Below, piece by piece: positions 12,301 to 23,012 of a stretch of 64,000 nucleotides of DNA. Numbering within the stretch: the stretch's first letter is position 1; every line of letters begins with the position of its first letter. Made by a program: the position numbers and the translations under genes. The notes beneath the pieces are model-generated. The model ran no database searches and was not told the origin of the DNA. It saw only the letters and a list, made by a program, of their open reading frames with translations. Origin of the DNA: Cystobasidium ongulense (lineage: Eukaryota; Basidiomycota; Cystobasidiomycetes; Cystobasidiales; Cystobasidiaceae); contig BQUP01000004.1 of assembly GCA_022835595.1 (NCBI GenBank), positions 744,001-808,000 on the forward strand. Direction: 5' to 3'.

Positions 12301-12942
12301 TCCCAACTCTAATCTTGGGTATCATCACATACTGGATGGTTGGACTTTCGCATAGCGCCGCTCACTTTTTCAAGTTCCTGCTCATTCTCGTCGAATACTC
12401 TGCTGCCATCACTCTTTTCAATCTACTCCTTGCTGTTCTCATTCCTCAATCAGGTCTGGCGATATTATTGTCCAACGTTTTAAACCTGGCTCAACTAGCT
12501 TACGCCGGCTTCTTCGTCAATCTGTCGAAGATTCCGCCAGTCTTGAGATGGATACAGTGGTTGAATCCGCTGAAGTGAGTCTAGTCCGCATTTGAAGAAA
12601 GGGCCCAACCCAGACTAACATCGCTCGTTCACAGATATGCACTGGAAGCATTAGCTGTCAACGAAGTTAGCGGAGGTCTTCTGATTAGCGATACTCTGCA
12701 AGGCGTACCGGTGCAGATCAGCGCAGAACCCATCATGGCTCTGCTGTTTGGCTTCCAACCAGATGCCTACTACCGGTGAGCGGCATTCCTGCGATACAAG
12801 ACATCAAAGACTCTTCATACACACGATATCTGATGCATAGTTCTTGCACCCTCACAGGGATGTCCTAGTCCTGTTTGGCTGGCTCGGGCTGTTTGGTATC
12901 TGCCTCATTCTGGCGGTGCTTAGGCTTAGAGAAATGCGTTGA
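9340..12942 (+). CDS. ADP1: ABCG-type transporter with N-terminal Cys-rich (EGF-like) domain, Adp1-like
   Basis: Resembles yeast Adp1: a Cys-rich, EGF-like luminal or extracellular N-terminal region, one TM segment, an ABC domain, then a TM domain. The region from MADTCSNYGTLVNG through GSNCSTIACGNP and GLDCSICQNSNACSA holds many Cys. A TM helix (GVIAGLAVVGAIILGIVALF, about 10360-10420) precedes the nucleotide-binding domain: Walker A GPSGAGKS (split by an intron near 10735), signature ISGGERRR, Walker B ILILDEPTSGLDS, and the switch histidine in ATIHQPSSQIF. After a linker come ABC2-type membrane helices (about 11900-12930) ending LRLREMR. There are several introns. No signal peptide is visible at the chosen ATG, although the Cys-rich part should face the lumen or outside, so the true 5' end may lie upstream. 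The substrate is unknown. Confidence 0.85.
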
Positions 12943-13184
12943 ATTGCAGTTGTTGCGTGTACTGTCTTCGTTGTCAATGTCGGTGATTATCGTAACAAGG
13001 GTGTTCTATGTATGTGTGTCGCCACAGAGTCTAGGCCTACCGTATTCGCACTTTCTTCAAAGCGCCCGGTCAAGCGAGGACTGCGTGAAGCGACAAATAC
13101 GTTGGCTTAGTCCAGCTCGAACAAAAGAACATCAAGCTTTTCTACTGTCTCGCGAAGGCTGTCCGCACCACTGTCCTCGCTATC

Positions 13185-14241
13185 ATGGCGTCCGCGTCAG
13201 GTCTCAAGAAGCCCAAGCCCGGCGATAAACGCCTACCATCCATGCCTTCGAAAGACCTTCCGTCTAGCAGCCCAGCGGCATCAAGCCTGCTCTTCCAGCT
13301 GTCGCCTGTGGAGCTCATCGACATCGCTGCGAGTGTCCTGCAGCAGACCGTCGACGCCAACGCAGCGCTTCTGGGTGGCCATAAACAACCACGCTCTGAA
13401 ATTACCCGTTTCCACACCCGTGACCCTCCAGCAATAACAATCAAGGCTTACCTTGCACGGTGAGCTCCGCTTGGCAAACGCTCCTGCTATCGCTCGCTGA
13501 TGGTCCAATTGCGTAAACAGCCTATTGCAACTCGCACCTTTCCCGCTGGATGCTTTGCTGCTGGCTGTCGCATACATCAACCGCCTGACACACCGACAGC
13601 TGGCACGATCAACTCAGTCCAGACAACTTCGAGCGCTGTTTCCGCAGCATCCACCACCCTCCAACACGACTTCAATACCAACGCTATCGTCAACGCTTTT
13701 GAAAGAGACTGGCCCTGCGCCTCCTCTGACACCCTGGACTGTGCATAGGCTGGTGCTCGGGACACTTGCAATAGCGGCAAAGTACACCTCGGATGCTTAT
13801 ATAGGTCAAAGACGACTCGCAAAAGTCGGTGGCATAACTGTCAAAGAGCTGTTCGAATTGGAGATAGAGGTCTTTGACCAGCTGTCTTGGTCATGTTATA
13901 CCTCAGCTGCGGAGTTGCAAAGCTCCTGCTCACAGCTGTGGCGATTATCTGATAAAAGTCAGCAGACCGAAGAGCATACACCAAGAGCAACAGAATCAAT
14001 CCGAGATAGCCCCGACTACCTTCAAATAGAACGTATGGCACTCTCAAAGCCTCAAAATGATTCTCGGCCGAGCATTTCACCTACACCGGCAATGTCTGAT
14101 GGAGATTCGGAAAGCTCGGGCATGGCGAGTAGCCTTGACGATAGTGGACCTGCAGATGCTAGCCAGCTTGATGCACCCTATAAGCTCAACCATCAGGTTT
14201 CCAATTCAGCGCCTGTGCTCGTGCCCATGCCCATACGTTAG
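13185..14241 (+). CDS. Pho80/Pcl-type cyclin
   Basis: Cyclin of the Pho80-like family, which partners Pho85-type CDKs in phosphate signalling, polarity or cell-cycle control. Two exons (13185 to about 13459, and about 13521-14241) join at YLAR/LLQLAPF. The cyclin box includes PPAITIKAYLARLLQLAPF, LDALLLAVAYINRLTHRQ, VHRLVLGTLAIAAKYTSDA and ITVKELFELEIEVFDQLSW. The last block, with its L-E-x-x-x-x-x-L-x-W/F ending, is characteristic of the Pho80 family. The box is interrupted by a Ser/Thr/Pro-rich insert (about 13630-13735), and a Ser-rich tail of about 100 residues follows. The family assignment is firm; the exact Pcl subtype cannot be decided from the sequence alone. Confidence 0.85.
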
Positions 14242-14470
14242 TATAGCCATATCCGCCCTGCGGGTGATAAACAGTGTAGCCTTGTAATATATCTCTTGTA
14301 GCATGCATTGCCAAGCTAGGCCCCTCCTTCAACTTTAGCATTTCCGGTGCAAATTCTCAGTGTCTATCGGACCAATCTCCCAGATAGCAACTTGGATCGT
14401 CGAAGCTTTCGGGTTTTCCTCATGACTTACAGTTATCGCATTGCTCTACTCTATACTTTTACACATATTT

Positions 14471-17400
14471 TTACACTACGCTCTCGTAATAACGATGATG
14501 TTCACTCTGTTTTCTTTCGTATTTCCGACGTACTTCGTGAAGAGAGAAGCTCACTCCCGCTAGGGCGAGCAATACCGAGAGGTCGTGGAAGCCCAAGGAC
14601 TCCGTCTGGAAGACGGACTGGAGAGGCGGGAAATATACAAGAAGCAGTTGTGCGAAGAAAGAAATGCCAACTGTCAAGATGAGCATCCTGTTCTGCGTCA
14701 ACCCGCAAGATAAGCCCCGGTTCTGAATAGCTGAGACCAAATCTAGAAAGACGAAGGCCGTAAAGGTCTGCAGATGACTAGATATTAGCTTATGGCTGAC
14801 CCAGCACATCGCCCACGCTTACGATAGTTTGATCTCGTTCAGGCAAGTCTCCGTCGCTCAGCTCTTCCGCATAGATGAAAAGTGTGCCGAAAACAATCAT
14901 GGACGCCGAGAAGAGAATTCGATATAACAAACGGCGAGTCAGAACTGGCGCATTCTTCGCTCTTGGAGGACGTCGCATGACTTCTTTATTGACAGGATCG
15001 ACACCAAGCGATTGACTAGGTGGACCTGCAGATGAATTTTGCATCAGCTAACAGGCAGGAGCGAAACCCAAACATGACTGCCGTACCGTCCATGAGAATA
15101 TTGATGAAGAGGATCTGCATTGGATTCAAGGGTGTGGGTAGTCGTAATGCAGTCGATACCGTGATGAGAGTTAACGCTGCGACTGCAGTCGACAGCTGGA
15201 AGCCAAGAAAGTTCTGAATATTATAGAAGATTGATTTGCCTTCCTCGACCGCTGTAAGAATTGTAGCAAAGTTGTCGTCGACCAGAATGACATCTGCAGC
15301 TTCTTTAGCGACATCGGTTGCGCCTTTGCCCATACTGATGCCAATGTCTGCCATCTTCAGAGCTGGAGCATCGTTCACTGAAGAGACACACGTGTCAGAT
15401 CAAACAAGCTTTAGTATAGTAAGGTATGAAGAGACCCGGCTCTAGCTTACCTCCATCTCCTGTCATAGCTACAACAGCACCTTTGGTTTGGAAGGCTTCA
15501 ATAATAGCCATTTTGTGACGGGGTGTGGTTCTAGCAAAGATGCTTATGTTTGATATCCGATCAACGAGCTGGCGTTGACTCAGTGTGTCGATTTCGCGGC
15601 CAGTCAATACCGAGCTCTTGCCATGTGCATTGATTCGCAATCCAATCTGTCGCCCTATCGAAAGAGCCGTCTCTTCTGAATCACCCGTGATCATGACGAC
15701 TTGCACTTGGGCAGAGTTGAGGAGTGATATGGCGTTCGCAACTCCCTTTCGAGGTGGATCCATGATTGCTTGCAGTCCGCAGAAGATGAGACTTGAAGGA
15801 TCCGGACCATATGCCAGAGCAACTGTACGAAGGCCCAGACTTGACAGTTCGCTTGCCTTGGTGAGGACCGTCTGCACTAGATTCGAGTCAAACATTCCGG
15901 TTGAGCCATTTGATCTTACGTATATCCGACAGTCTGGAAGGACCGTCTCGACTGCTCCACTTTTGAAAGTCAATTCTCTTGAAGCAGCTTCATTGAGAAT
16001 AGACCCGTCCAAAGATCCAGTGACTGTCTGCCACTTGGTTTCGCTGTTGAACGGTTGCTCGGATGTCTTGGTAAATTGTGCTCGATGATCAGGCAACCCG
16101 AGAGCAGCAAGGACATTATAAAGGGCCACCTCTGTTGAAGGGCCGACAATGATGCCTTCCGGACTTTTGAAAGACCTGTTGCACAAGTTGCCGACAAGGG
16201 CCGTCTTGACTACCGCTTCGGAGAGAGGTGTAGGTGGGGGAGCATGTTGTAGGTCTAGGACGCCGTCATCTATCGTGAATAATCGCACAGTTGTCATCTC
16301 GTTCGTGGTCAACGTTCCTGTCTTGTCGCTGCAGATGACCGAGACGGAACCAAGGGTTTCCACTGAAGGGAGTTTCTTCACAATTGCCTTCCTCTTTGCC
16401 ATTCGTAAGACTCCAAGAGCGAGCGTCACAGTAACGACGATTGGCAGACCTTCCGGTATGGCAGCCACCGCTAGTGAGACTAGCAAGAGACGCACTGTCA
16501 GTTAGAACTAGCGCAAATAGATTAGCACAATGTGACCTACCGCCAATCGTAAACATTTCCAGCCACGAGCGCTTCTGCCATACGCCAATCAAGCAAATGA
16601 TTCCGATAACTACAAAAGATATAGCTGACAGCTTCTTCGCAAGCTCGTCCATGGAGAGTTGCAGAGGTGTTTTGCGGTCACCAATTTCCTGCATCATGCT
16701 GAAGATGACGCCAAACTCGCTCTGCTGGCCGGTTGCTACGACAATGCCTGCACCGTGACCGTTACGGACAAGTGTTCCCATAAAAGCTGTATTCTTCCGT
16801 TCGCTGATCCCTGGATCATGCCCTTGACCGAATCCTTCCAATTTGTCCACAGTCTTGCGAGCGGGCTTAGTCTCGCCGGTGAGATTCGACTCATCAATTT
16901 CCAGATCGATGCTTCGGACTAAACGAATGTCTGCTGGTATCCGGTCGCCAACTGCAAAGTACACAATGTCGCCTGGTACAAGTACATTCGCTAACGCGTT
17001 TTGACGTGCACCATCCCTGTGTACGCGAATGTCAGAGCGGAAATGCAGAAGCAACTGTAATATTCCTTGGAATACTCACCGAACCACGTGGCAATAATGA
17101 GGAACGAGCTTGTTCAAGGCTTCCAAGCTCTTTTCTGAGCGTTGCTCTTGCACAAAGCCGACTGTTGTGGATCACTTGTTAGGGAATGTCGAAATTCGGT
17201 AGCCATGCACTGCGTCTCACCAGTTACTACGATCACAATCGCCAGAGTTATACTAAATGCATCGTCCAGATTGCCGACCACTGCACTGACGAGCGCGCTT
17301 GCTAGCAGCAATATAATCAAAGGGCTCTCGTAGAATTGCTTGAGGAACTTTGTTATGAGTTTCTCCTGTCCAGCAACCTCGAATTCATTTGATCCATTTA

Positions 17401-17917
17401 TTTCGCGGATTGCTGGCACCATGCTGCTAGTTAGGCCTGAATCGAGATTTGTATGCAGCTGGTTCGCTGTTTCGGTGATTGTGCATCGTGCGAAGCGAGC
17501 AGAAGGAGTTGTAACGCCAGCGGTGTGCGCGAAGGGATGGTGTGGATGTGCAGGTGGCCCCGAGCCGCGTCGAGCGTGAGAAGAAGATGCATGCGTCGGA
17601 AGGGTTTCCTTGTCGGTAGAGCTGCCCACAATGTTGCGCAAGCTTGAGGTCCCTGGATGAGCTAAGAAAGCCGACAATCCATGTCCGGGGCCATCGCTCT
17701 CTCCTACGCTCTGTCTGCGCAAGCTGGTGCTGAAGGCATACTCTCCCGCTGGAGGTGTTGAAGGCCGCCCAGAGCCAGGAATGAATGGCAGAGAAGAGTA
17801 GGACGGCCGTGCCGACGAAGGTCCTCTGGTGATGCCATTGGGCGAGAGCGACGATGCTTGCTGCTGCTGTTGCTGCTGCGTCCTCAGCGGTGGAGTGCCT
17901 GTCCCTCCTCCATTCAT
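14471..17917 (-). CDS. PMR1: Golgi P-type Ca2+/Mn2+-transporting ATPase (SPCA, Pmr1-like)
   Basis: P2A-type ATPase that loads Ca2+ and Mn2+ into the Golgi. The start at 17917 ([15 protein letters not shown]) opens a Ser/Gly-rich extension of over 100 residues with a seven-Gln run, longer than in yeast Pmr1. Landmarks in order are [38 protein letters not shown] (M4), the phosphorylation site [32 protein letters not shown] (spliced near 15380-15460), and the M6 segment [15 protein letters not shown]. The Gln in M6 is the residue linked to Mn2+ transport in Pmr1, and [12 protein letters not shown] follows as in SPCAs. The C-terminal helices [16 protein letters not shown] and [17 protein letters not shown] match. 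The last residues are YYESVV. Several introns interrupt the gene. Mn2+ supplied by this pump is needed by many Golgi glycosyltransferases. Confidence 0.93.
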
Positions 17918-18225
17918 CGAGGAAAGCGCGTCTCTTTGCTTGTGTGCGGATTGCCAGAAGCAGAGAAGCAAAGCGCCGGCGACTGGACTGTTGGGCTCCT
18001 CAGAATAAGGCAAGCCAGCGAGCGAAGGGAAGACAGCCTTGAAGAACGCAAGTGGTAAAGAGAAGGTCGCTGCCGGTGCGTGGCTTCATCGCTGAACAGG
18101 CCATAATTACCCATTCTCCGATCATTCGAATAGATTGTAAACCCAAAAAACGTGACACAATGTAGCATTACATCAACAAACCCACCTAACCACATACATT
18201 CCACATTGCCCTGTCCCTCTGATAT
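17918..18225. other. Short gap between the Pmr1 and LtrA-like genes
   Basis: About 0.3 kb between two leftward genes. It should hold the Pmr1 promoter and 5' UTR and the end of the LtrA-like transcript. Nothing else was recognised. Confidence 0.4.
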
Positions 18226-20760
18226 CTATCGCTGTCCAATCTGCCCAAGTCTCGCAGGCGGACACTTCGTTATCTCATTGTTACCATATCTAGGATTACT
18301 GAAGTCGTTTCCTTCTTGTTGTGCATATGCGGGCGATGAGGCAGAGCTATCCATTCGAGGCAGCACCCCAACCATTCTCGTAGACTCCGCGTTATGAGCC
18401 TGTGTTTTCTCCTGTTCCTTGCGGTGATGAAGATCGCGATTATCGGCATGGTGGTCGTGGCTATGATTGCGATCTGGTGCAGGAGTTTCATGATGTTGTC
18501 TCCATAAGAACATGCTCTGCAGATTCAACAGTAAGTGTAAGTCCATGCAGGACATACTGTGAATGATTTTTGCTCACAAAGTCGACTAGCGCAGCCGTCA
18601 AGGAAATTAAGAAGAGAAGTGGCAGATAATACGGTTCATCTAAAAGACGGAACATCGGAGACGCGGGAGTCGTCTGCTCTTGATCCGTCCAGAAGGGCCC
18701 AATGTTGAGTAAAGTGAGGGCCAGGAGAACAACACCAAGCATCAGGCGGTAGTACATTGATATACGATGATAGAAGAGGAGCGGGCGTGTCTTGTGTGGC
18801 TTGTGGCGAAGGTGGTGGAAGGAGTCTGGACCCTCTTGAAGAATAGCTAGCAAGCCCAAGCACACGAAAACACCGCCTAAAACAGTCAACCCGTATTGCA
18901 TCGACACGTAAACAGGCTTCATGAGCCTGATGACGTATTCATTGCTGAGTTGCAGCGATAAAGTCTCATTTACTTCGTTCAGTGCCTCATTGAGAAGATG
19001 ATACGAGTCTTCCTGGAACCACACTCCGAAGGTCAGCCAAGATGTCTCTTAAGAATGTAGAAATTCTCACGTACGCTAGGCTCAAAGTGGTAGATCGTAA
19101 AAAGTTGGGACAAGCTCCCATATATTTCACCGTTCAGATAGTCACTAATTTGTGAAAAATTACCGTTGGCGTAGGTAATAATGTTCGCGACATTGGCAGG
19201 CCAATCAAGTTGCATGTTGGCCAATACTGCTTGGACTTTCGAGGCTGCCGGTGATTGTAGTAACGCTACCTCGACTGCTGTGATGTTTCCGGTTGCAATG
19301 ATAGGTTCGACCACCATCTGCAGGCCACCGAACGACTCGAGCAAAGCCTGGGTGGCAACCAAGACGTTGGTAGCAAAAATCACATGTGACGCGCCTACAG
19401 ATCGAGGTTTGACTCAGTCTCAACTGGAGAGAACACACGAGCTGATCAACACTTACACTGTGTAAGTAGTAGGATCGATAGATGTAAGGGGAAGTGTAAA
19501 CATCCCCAGAGGCCATGGAAGAGTGCTCGCCCTTTGATGTGATGGGTATGCTGCCCGAAATAGAAATCTTGCGTGTACGCACATTGTTAGCGCATACGCA
19601 CTCAGCTTCAGGAGGAAATAACTGTGTCCTCACAGTACAACAATCTATAGAGCCCTATAGCGGAGAAAATCAAGCCGGCAAGGGTTGCGCGTGTTCCGGA
19701 TTCGACAGTAGTCCCAGTACCTACCACAATGGTCTGGAAGGCTTCGAATAAGGAGATGACTGGGGCGGATAATCGAAGCAAAGATCAGTACGCGGCGTTC
19801 AGATACATGGCATAGAAACTTACTGCCTTCGCCCAATACGATCAGAGTTAGCGCAGAGAAGCGTTCCGCCCAATACTCAAGGTCTAAGCGATACGCGGGT
19901 TGCGTGGCAGCTGCTGCACACATGCAAAAGAACTCGAAAGCCAGACCTGTAGTCCAGAGAAGGATTCGAACGATCGCAGCCGCTCGAGAGTCGAAGAAGG
20001 CGGCTGCGAAGGCTCCGTACCATAGGAAGAACGAGACAAGTAGACCTCCAAGGTGCCAGTACAAGGGTTTCTTGTCGCGTTTGTTCTTCTTAGCAAAATG
20101 CAAGACAATAAGGTATTGGATGAAGAGAATGAGCCGGGAGGTAGCGAATGTAGCAGAGGCTGCTTTCAAGCAACGAAGAGTCGATGAAGCATTGCGCATG
20201 TGCCCAGCTGGCCGCCTAAACCAGTGCTTGAGGGTGGTGAGGCGATGGAATGTTTCCTGATCAGGGACTTTTCCCGTATCTTCAAAGCTTGCAAAGCCCA
20301 TAGTAAGATCAAAGTCGCCCGAGACTGATGCAAACACCCCAAAGACGCAGAGCTGAAGGTAGCCGAATAACCACATCATGCCGTCTTTCGTACCATGTCG
20401 AATCTGAAGAAGCGCTTGTCAGTCAGGTTTGACAGAAAACTGTACACGCGATGCACTTACATCGAAGACTGTTTGACTAGCCCAGATAGACCAGATAGCC
20501 GCAAAGAAAACCATGTAGGAAGCGATGCTGCTCCCTGACGCAAGATCATCTTCCCTTGTATAGACAGTCAAAGCTGCGACAACGAAGAGGTCATAGAACA
20601 GTTCCTGAAATCCAACTTTTCGCTTCTGGTCAGGAGTTTTGTGTCCACCTTTTTCTTCTCGAATGATATATTGGTATGGATCCTCGATAAAAGCCGGCCT
20701 GGTCTGGTTGGTAAAGTATCGATATATGCCAGAATGTTTCACGTGTCTTCCGATTTTGGA
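18226..20760 (-). CDS. LtrA-like multi-pass membrane protein (low-temperature requirement A family)
   Basis: Homologue of bacterial LtrA, a polytopic membrane family with scattered fungal members; its biochemical role is not established. The N-terminal region shows the family hallmark KVGFQELFYDLFVVAALTV, a conserved F-x-x-L-F/Y-Y-D-L-x-F-V pattern. Many hydrophobic helices follow (SYMVFFAAIWSIWASQTVFDV, LFGYLQLCVFGVFASV, LLVSFFLWYGAFAAAFF, MLGVVLLALTLLNIGPF, YLPLLFLISLTAALVDF). A short intron near 18490-18565 joins AALVDF to SMFLWRQHHETPAP and a His-rich, hydrophilic tail (DRNHSHDHHADNRDLHHR) ending near AHNAEST...GQIGQR at 18226. The 5' end is unresolved. The first clear coding block (KHSGIYRYFTNQTRPAF) begins near 20742 with no ATG in frame, so a 5' exon lies further right. 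There are several introns. Confidence 0.78.
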
Positions 20761-21389
20761 GAGCCTGGTCCGAAGAGAACATCAGCCAGATTGTTTACAA
20801 CAATGCAGGTCGCGAGATGCTTGCACAGTAGAGTGTGTCTTTCGCGACTCACATCTGGCTGTCAAGCTCCCCAGCGGTGGGGGTTACGTGATCGGACCCT
20901 TCTCAATGTGCTCTATCTTGCTCTTTGAACAGCGCAGCCTTCGCTGGTGGCTAGGGAGACATGCGGTATCCAGCGAACGATAAGTTGAATTGTTCCTGTC
21001 GAAGATAGACTGCTGCTTTTGCTGCTCCTTTCCTACGAATGTCAACCGATGATCCTTGGCGAGATGGCCACTAACTCCCGCAAATTACAGTTTCCGTTTC
21101 TGGCAAGCCATGCAGCAGGGCCCAAACTTTCGAAGATCTCAAAATCTGTACGAAAAATTTATTTACCTGGAAGCTTGTGAGTTCTTCATTTATTCAAATA
21201 CTATCAGATTAGTGCCGCACATACTCAAACTTCGTTATTGGCCGCATCGCAACTTGTCAGATTATTGCTCAAGATCCGATACTCGTACAACTCGTGCTTT
21301 GACCGCGATACTTCTGTTATCGCAAAGTTGAGTATTCTGGCTGCATGTACACGCCGAAATGCTTGTGCAGCGAAACTAAAAAGGCTCGT
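20761..21389. other. Gap containing the unplaced 5' exon of the LtrA-like gene
   Basis: About 0.6 kb between the first clear LtrA-like block and the stop of the MoaB-fold gene, both transcribed leftward. It should hold the start exon and promoter of the LtrA-like gene; no start could be chosen. An ATG on the minus strand near 20788 (MFSSDQALQNRK) is possible, but I could not join it in phase. Confidence 0.35.
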
Positions 21390-22580
21390 CTAAGCTCCAC
21401 CTTCCTGACCGATCTTTCCTTGTGCAATGACCTCTCCCTCTAGCTCCTTGCAACACTCCTGTGCCAGCTCTTCAAGTCTCGCCTCGTCTTTGCCAATGAG
21501 CGATACGTCCACACCCTGCATGAGCTTCGGGTAGGATCCCACTCTGATGCCTTCTGCCTTGACGCGCGCTTGCAGTGTCGTCAAGAAAGGTGCTATGTTG
21601 CTCTCTGGCATTTTCGTATGAACAAGAACCCGGAATGGTTTGCTTGATGAAGGCGGGAGTGGTATATAGTTTGCTAAGTAGCTGGTAAGTAGCTGTTCAA
21701 ACAGGCGAGGCACTCCGGGAAGGATGCAAAGCCTGCCCTTCATTCGCACAACAGGTACCCAGAGCGACCCTGAGACGTGAAGGACTTCAGCATCTTTGAC
21801 TGGGAACAATGCCATGCGCTTTCGAGCCAGGGCCTGCTCTTCCGTCTGCTGCTGAAGACTGTAGCGACTCTTGCCCATCTCCCACATGCGATTAAGAGTG
21901 TCTTCATGGTACTCGAGCTTGCCCTCGTCATCAAAAGCCTTTGCTATGCTTTCGTACTGATAGTAAGGACGTTTCCTGGTTTAGATCCTGGCCTCATCGA
22001 TCGTAGTGTGTGTACGAGCGAAGCTTACTGTGATATCGTCGTGAGTAGGTCCGATACCGCCTGAAGTGACGACCAAGTCGTAATTCTTGGTCAACCGACG
22101 AGCGGCCTCTATTATTTCCTCTTCATCGTCAGCGATGACCTCAATTCTAGAATAGGTCATGTTAGATTGCTGTACCAGTATCAAATGTGACGGCCTACTC
22201 CAGCCAGGAACTTACCTCTTCATTTCAATACCGAGATCAAAGAGCATCTTCGCCATGAAGTTGGAGTTGCTATCTTTCGTCTTGCCGTTCAGGACTTCAT
22301 CGCCAATGATAAGACAAGCGGCCGTCGCCACATATGTACCTTCGGGATACGAGGGGACCGCTGTAGCGGAGAAAGCTGGCGGAGGGGAGCTCTGCTTTTC
22401 TGCAGACATTGTTACGGCAGAACTGGTGATATGCCGTGCGATGGAAAGTGTCCTGTGTGCAGCTGCCTGCGCGTTTACGCTCGGTCGGATCGAGGTGACG
22501 CCGGATCGAGGTGCCAGTGTTCTATAGATGCGGTTCGTATGAAGCAAGTGCCGTGCAGGAGATCGCGCGAGCTGTAGCAT
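21390..22580 (-). CDS. MoaB/Mog-fold (molybdopterin-binding-like) protein, probable mitochondrial form
   Basis: Carries the MoaB/Mog/CinA fold found in molybdenum-cofactor enzymes, CinA and the N-terminal half of some FAD synthases. Three main exons are 22216-22580, about 22028-22146, and then to 21390. The fold motifs are [16 protein letters not shown] and [20 protein letters not shown], the T/S-G-G-x-G-x-x-x-D-D signature. The C-terminal half ([25 protein letters not shown]-type repeats, [16 protein letters not shown]) matches the stand-alone fungal form, which lacks an FAD-synthase PAPS-reductase domain. The first ~57 residues are basic and Ser/Ala-rich ([13 protein letters not shown]), like a mitochondrial presequence. 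They precede a second Met (MSAEKQSS) just upstream of the fold. The reaction is unknown; involvement in FAD metabolism is only a suggestion. Confidence 0.82.
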
Positions 22581-22805
22581 ACACGCGTGTGTTTGGTATG
22601 AGAGCAGTCAATCGCCAGTAGAGCCAAAGAGGATTTCGAAATGGTCGGTGATACTGTGAGCTGGAAGCGCCCAAGTTCGAGCAGGCCAGCTTGGATTCTC
22701 ACCAAATTCACCGGATACCAGATCGACCGATAAAGAGTGCGTTCACGCAATTTGCTGCTCACTCTCGAGTGCAACTAATCACCTTATTCCGTCTCTTGCC
22801 AGACA

Positions 22806-23012
22806 ATGGCTCCAAAGTCAGAAAAGCCTACCTACATTGCTGCCTCAGAGGCGCAGAACGAACAGTCCATGCTCAAGGCAATCTGGAACCTCGAGACAAA
22901 GGATCCCGAGCACGTAGCAGCAAACTTGAAAGCGCTTACAGCCATTGGTCTATTCGCTGGCGGGATTGCTTTCCTACGCTTCGCCGGTGACCTGATCACA
23001 CCGACGTTCTGA
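22806..23012 (+). CDS. Small TOM6-like mitochondrial outer-membrane protein
   Basis: An intronless 68-residue protein starting MAPKSEKPTYIAAS, with a hydrophilic N-terminal half and one C-terminal TM helix (ALTAIGLFAGGIAFLRFAGD) ending LITPTF. The layout and the tail pattern, a glycine-containing helix, a short polar step and a final L-x-x-P-x-hydrophobic, resemble Tom6 (yeast ends SPLMDMLAPQL). Tom6 stabilises the TOM import channel. The protein is too short for certainty. It could be another tail-anchored subunit such as Tom5 or a respiratory accessory subunit. It is transcribed divergently from the MoaB-fold gene, about 225 bp away. Confidence 0.6.
   Translation: MAPKSEKPTYIAASEAQNEQSMLKAIWNLETKDPEHVAANLKALTAIGLFAGGIAFLRFAGDLITPTF

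Noticed and set aside
17854-18058. Leu-rich plus-strand frames opposite the Pmr1 start
   Set aside because: They are the antisense of the Gln run (CAG/CTG) in the Pmr1 N terminus, not a gene.
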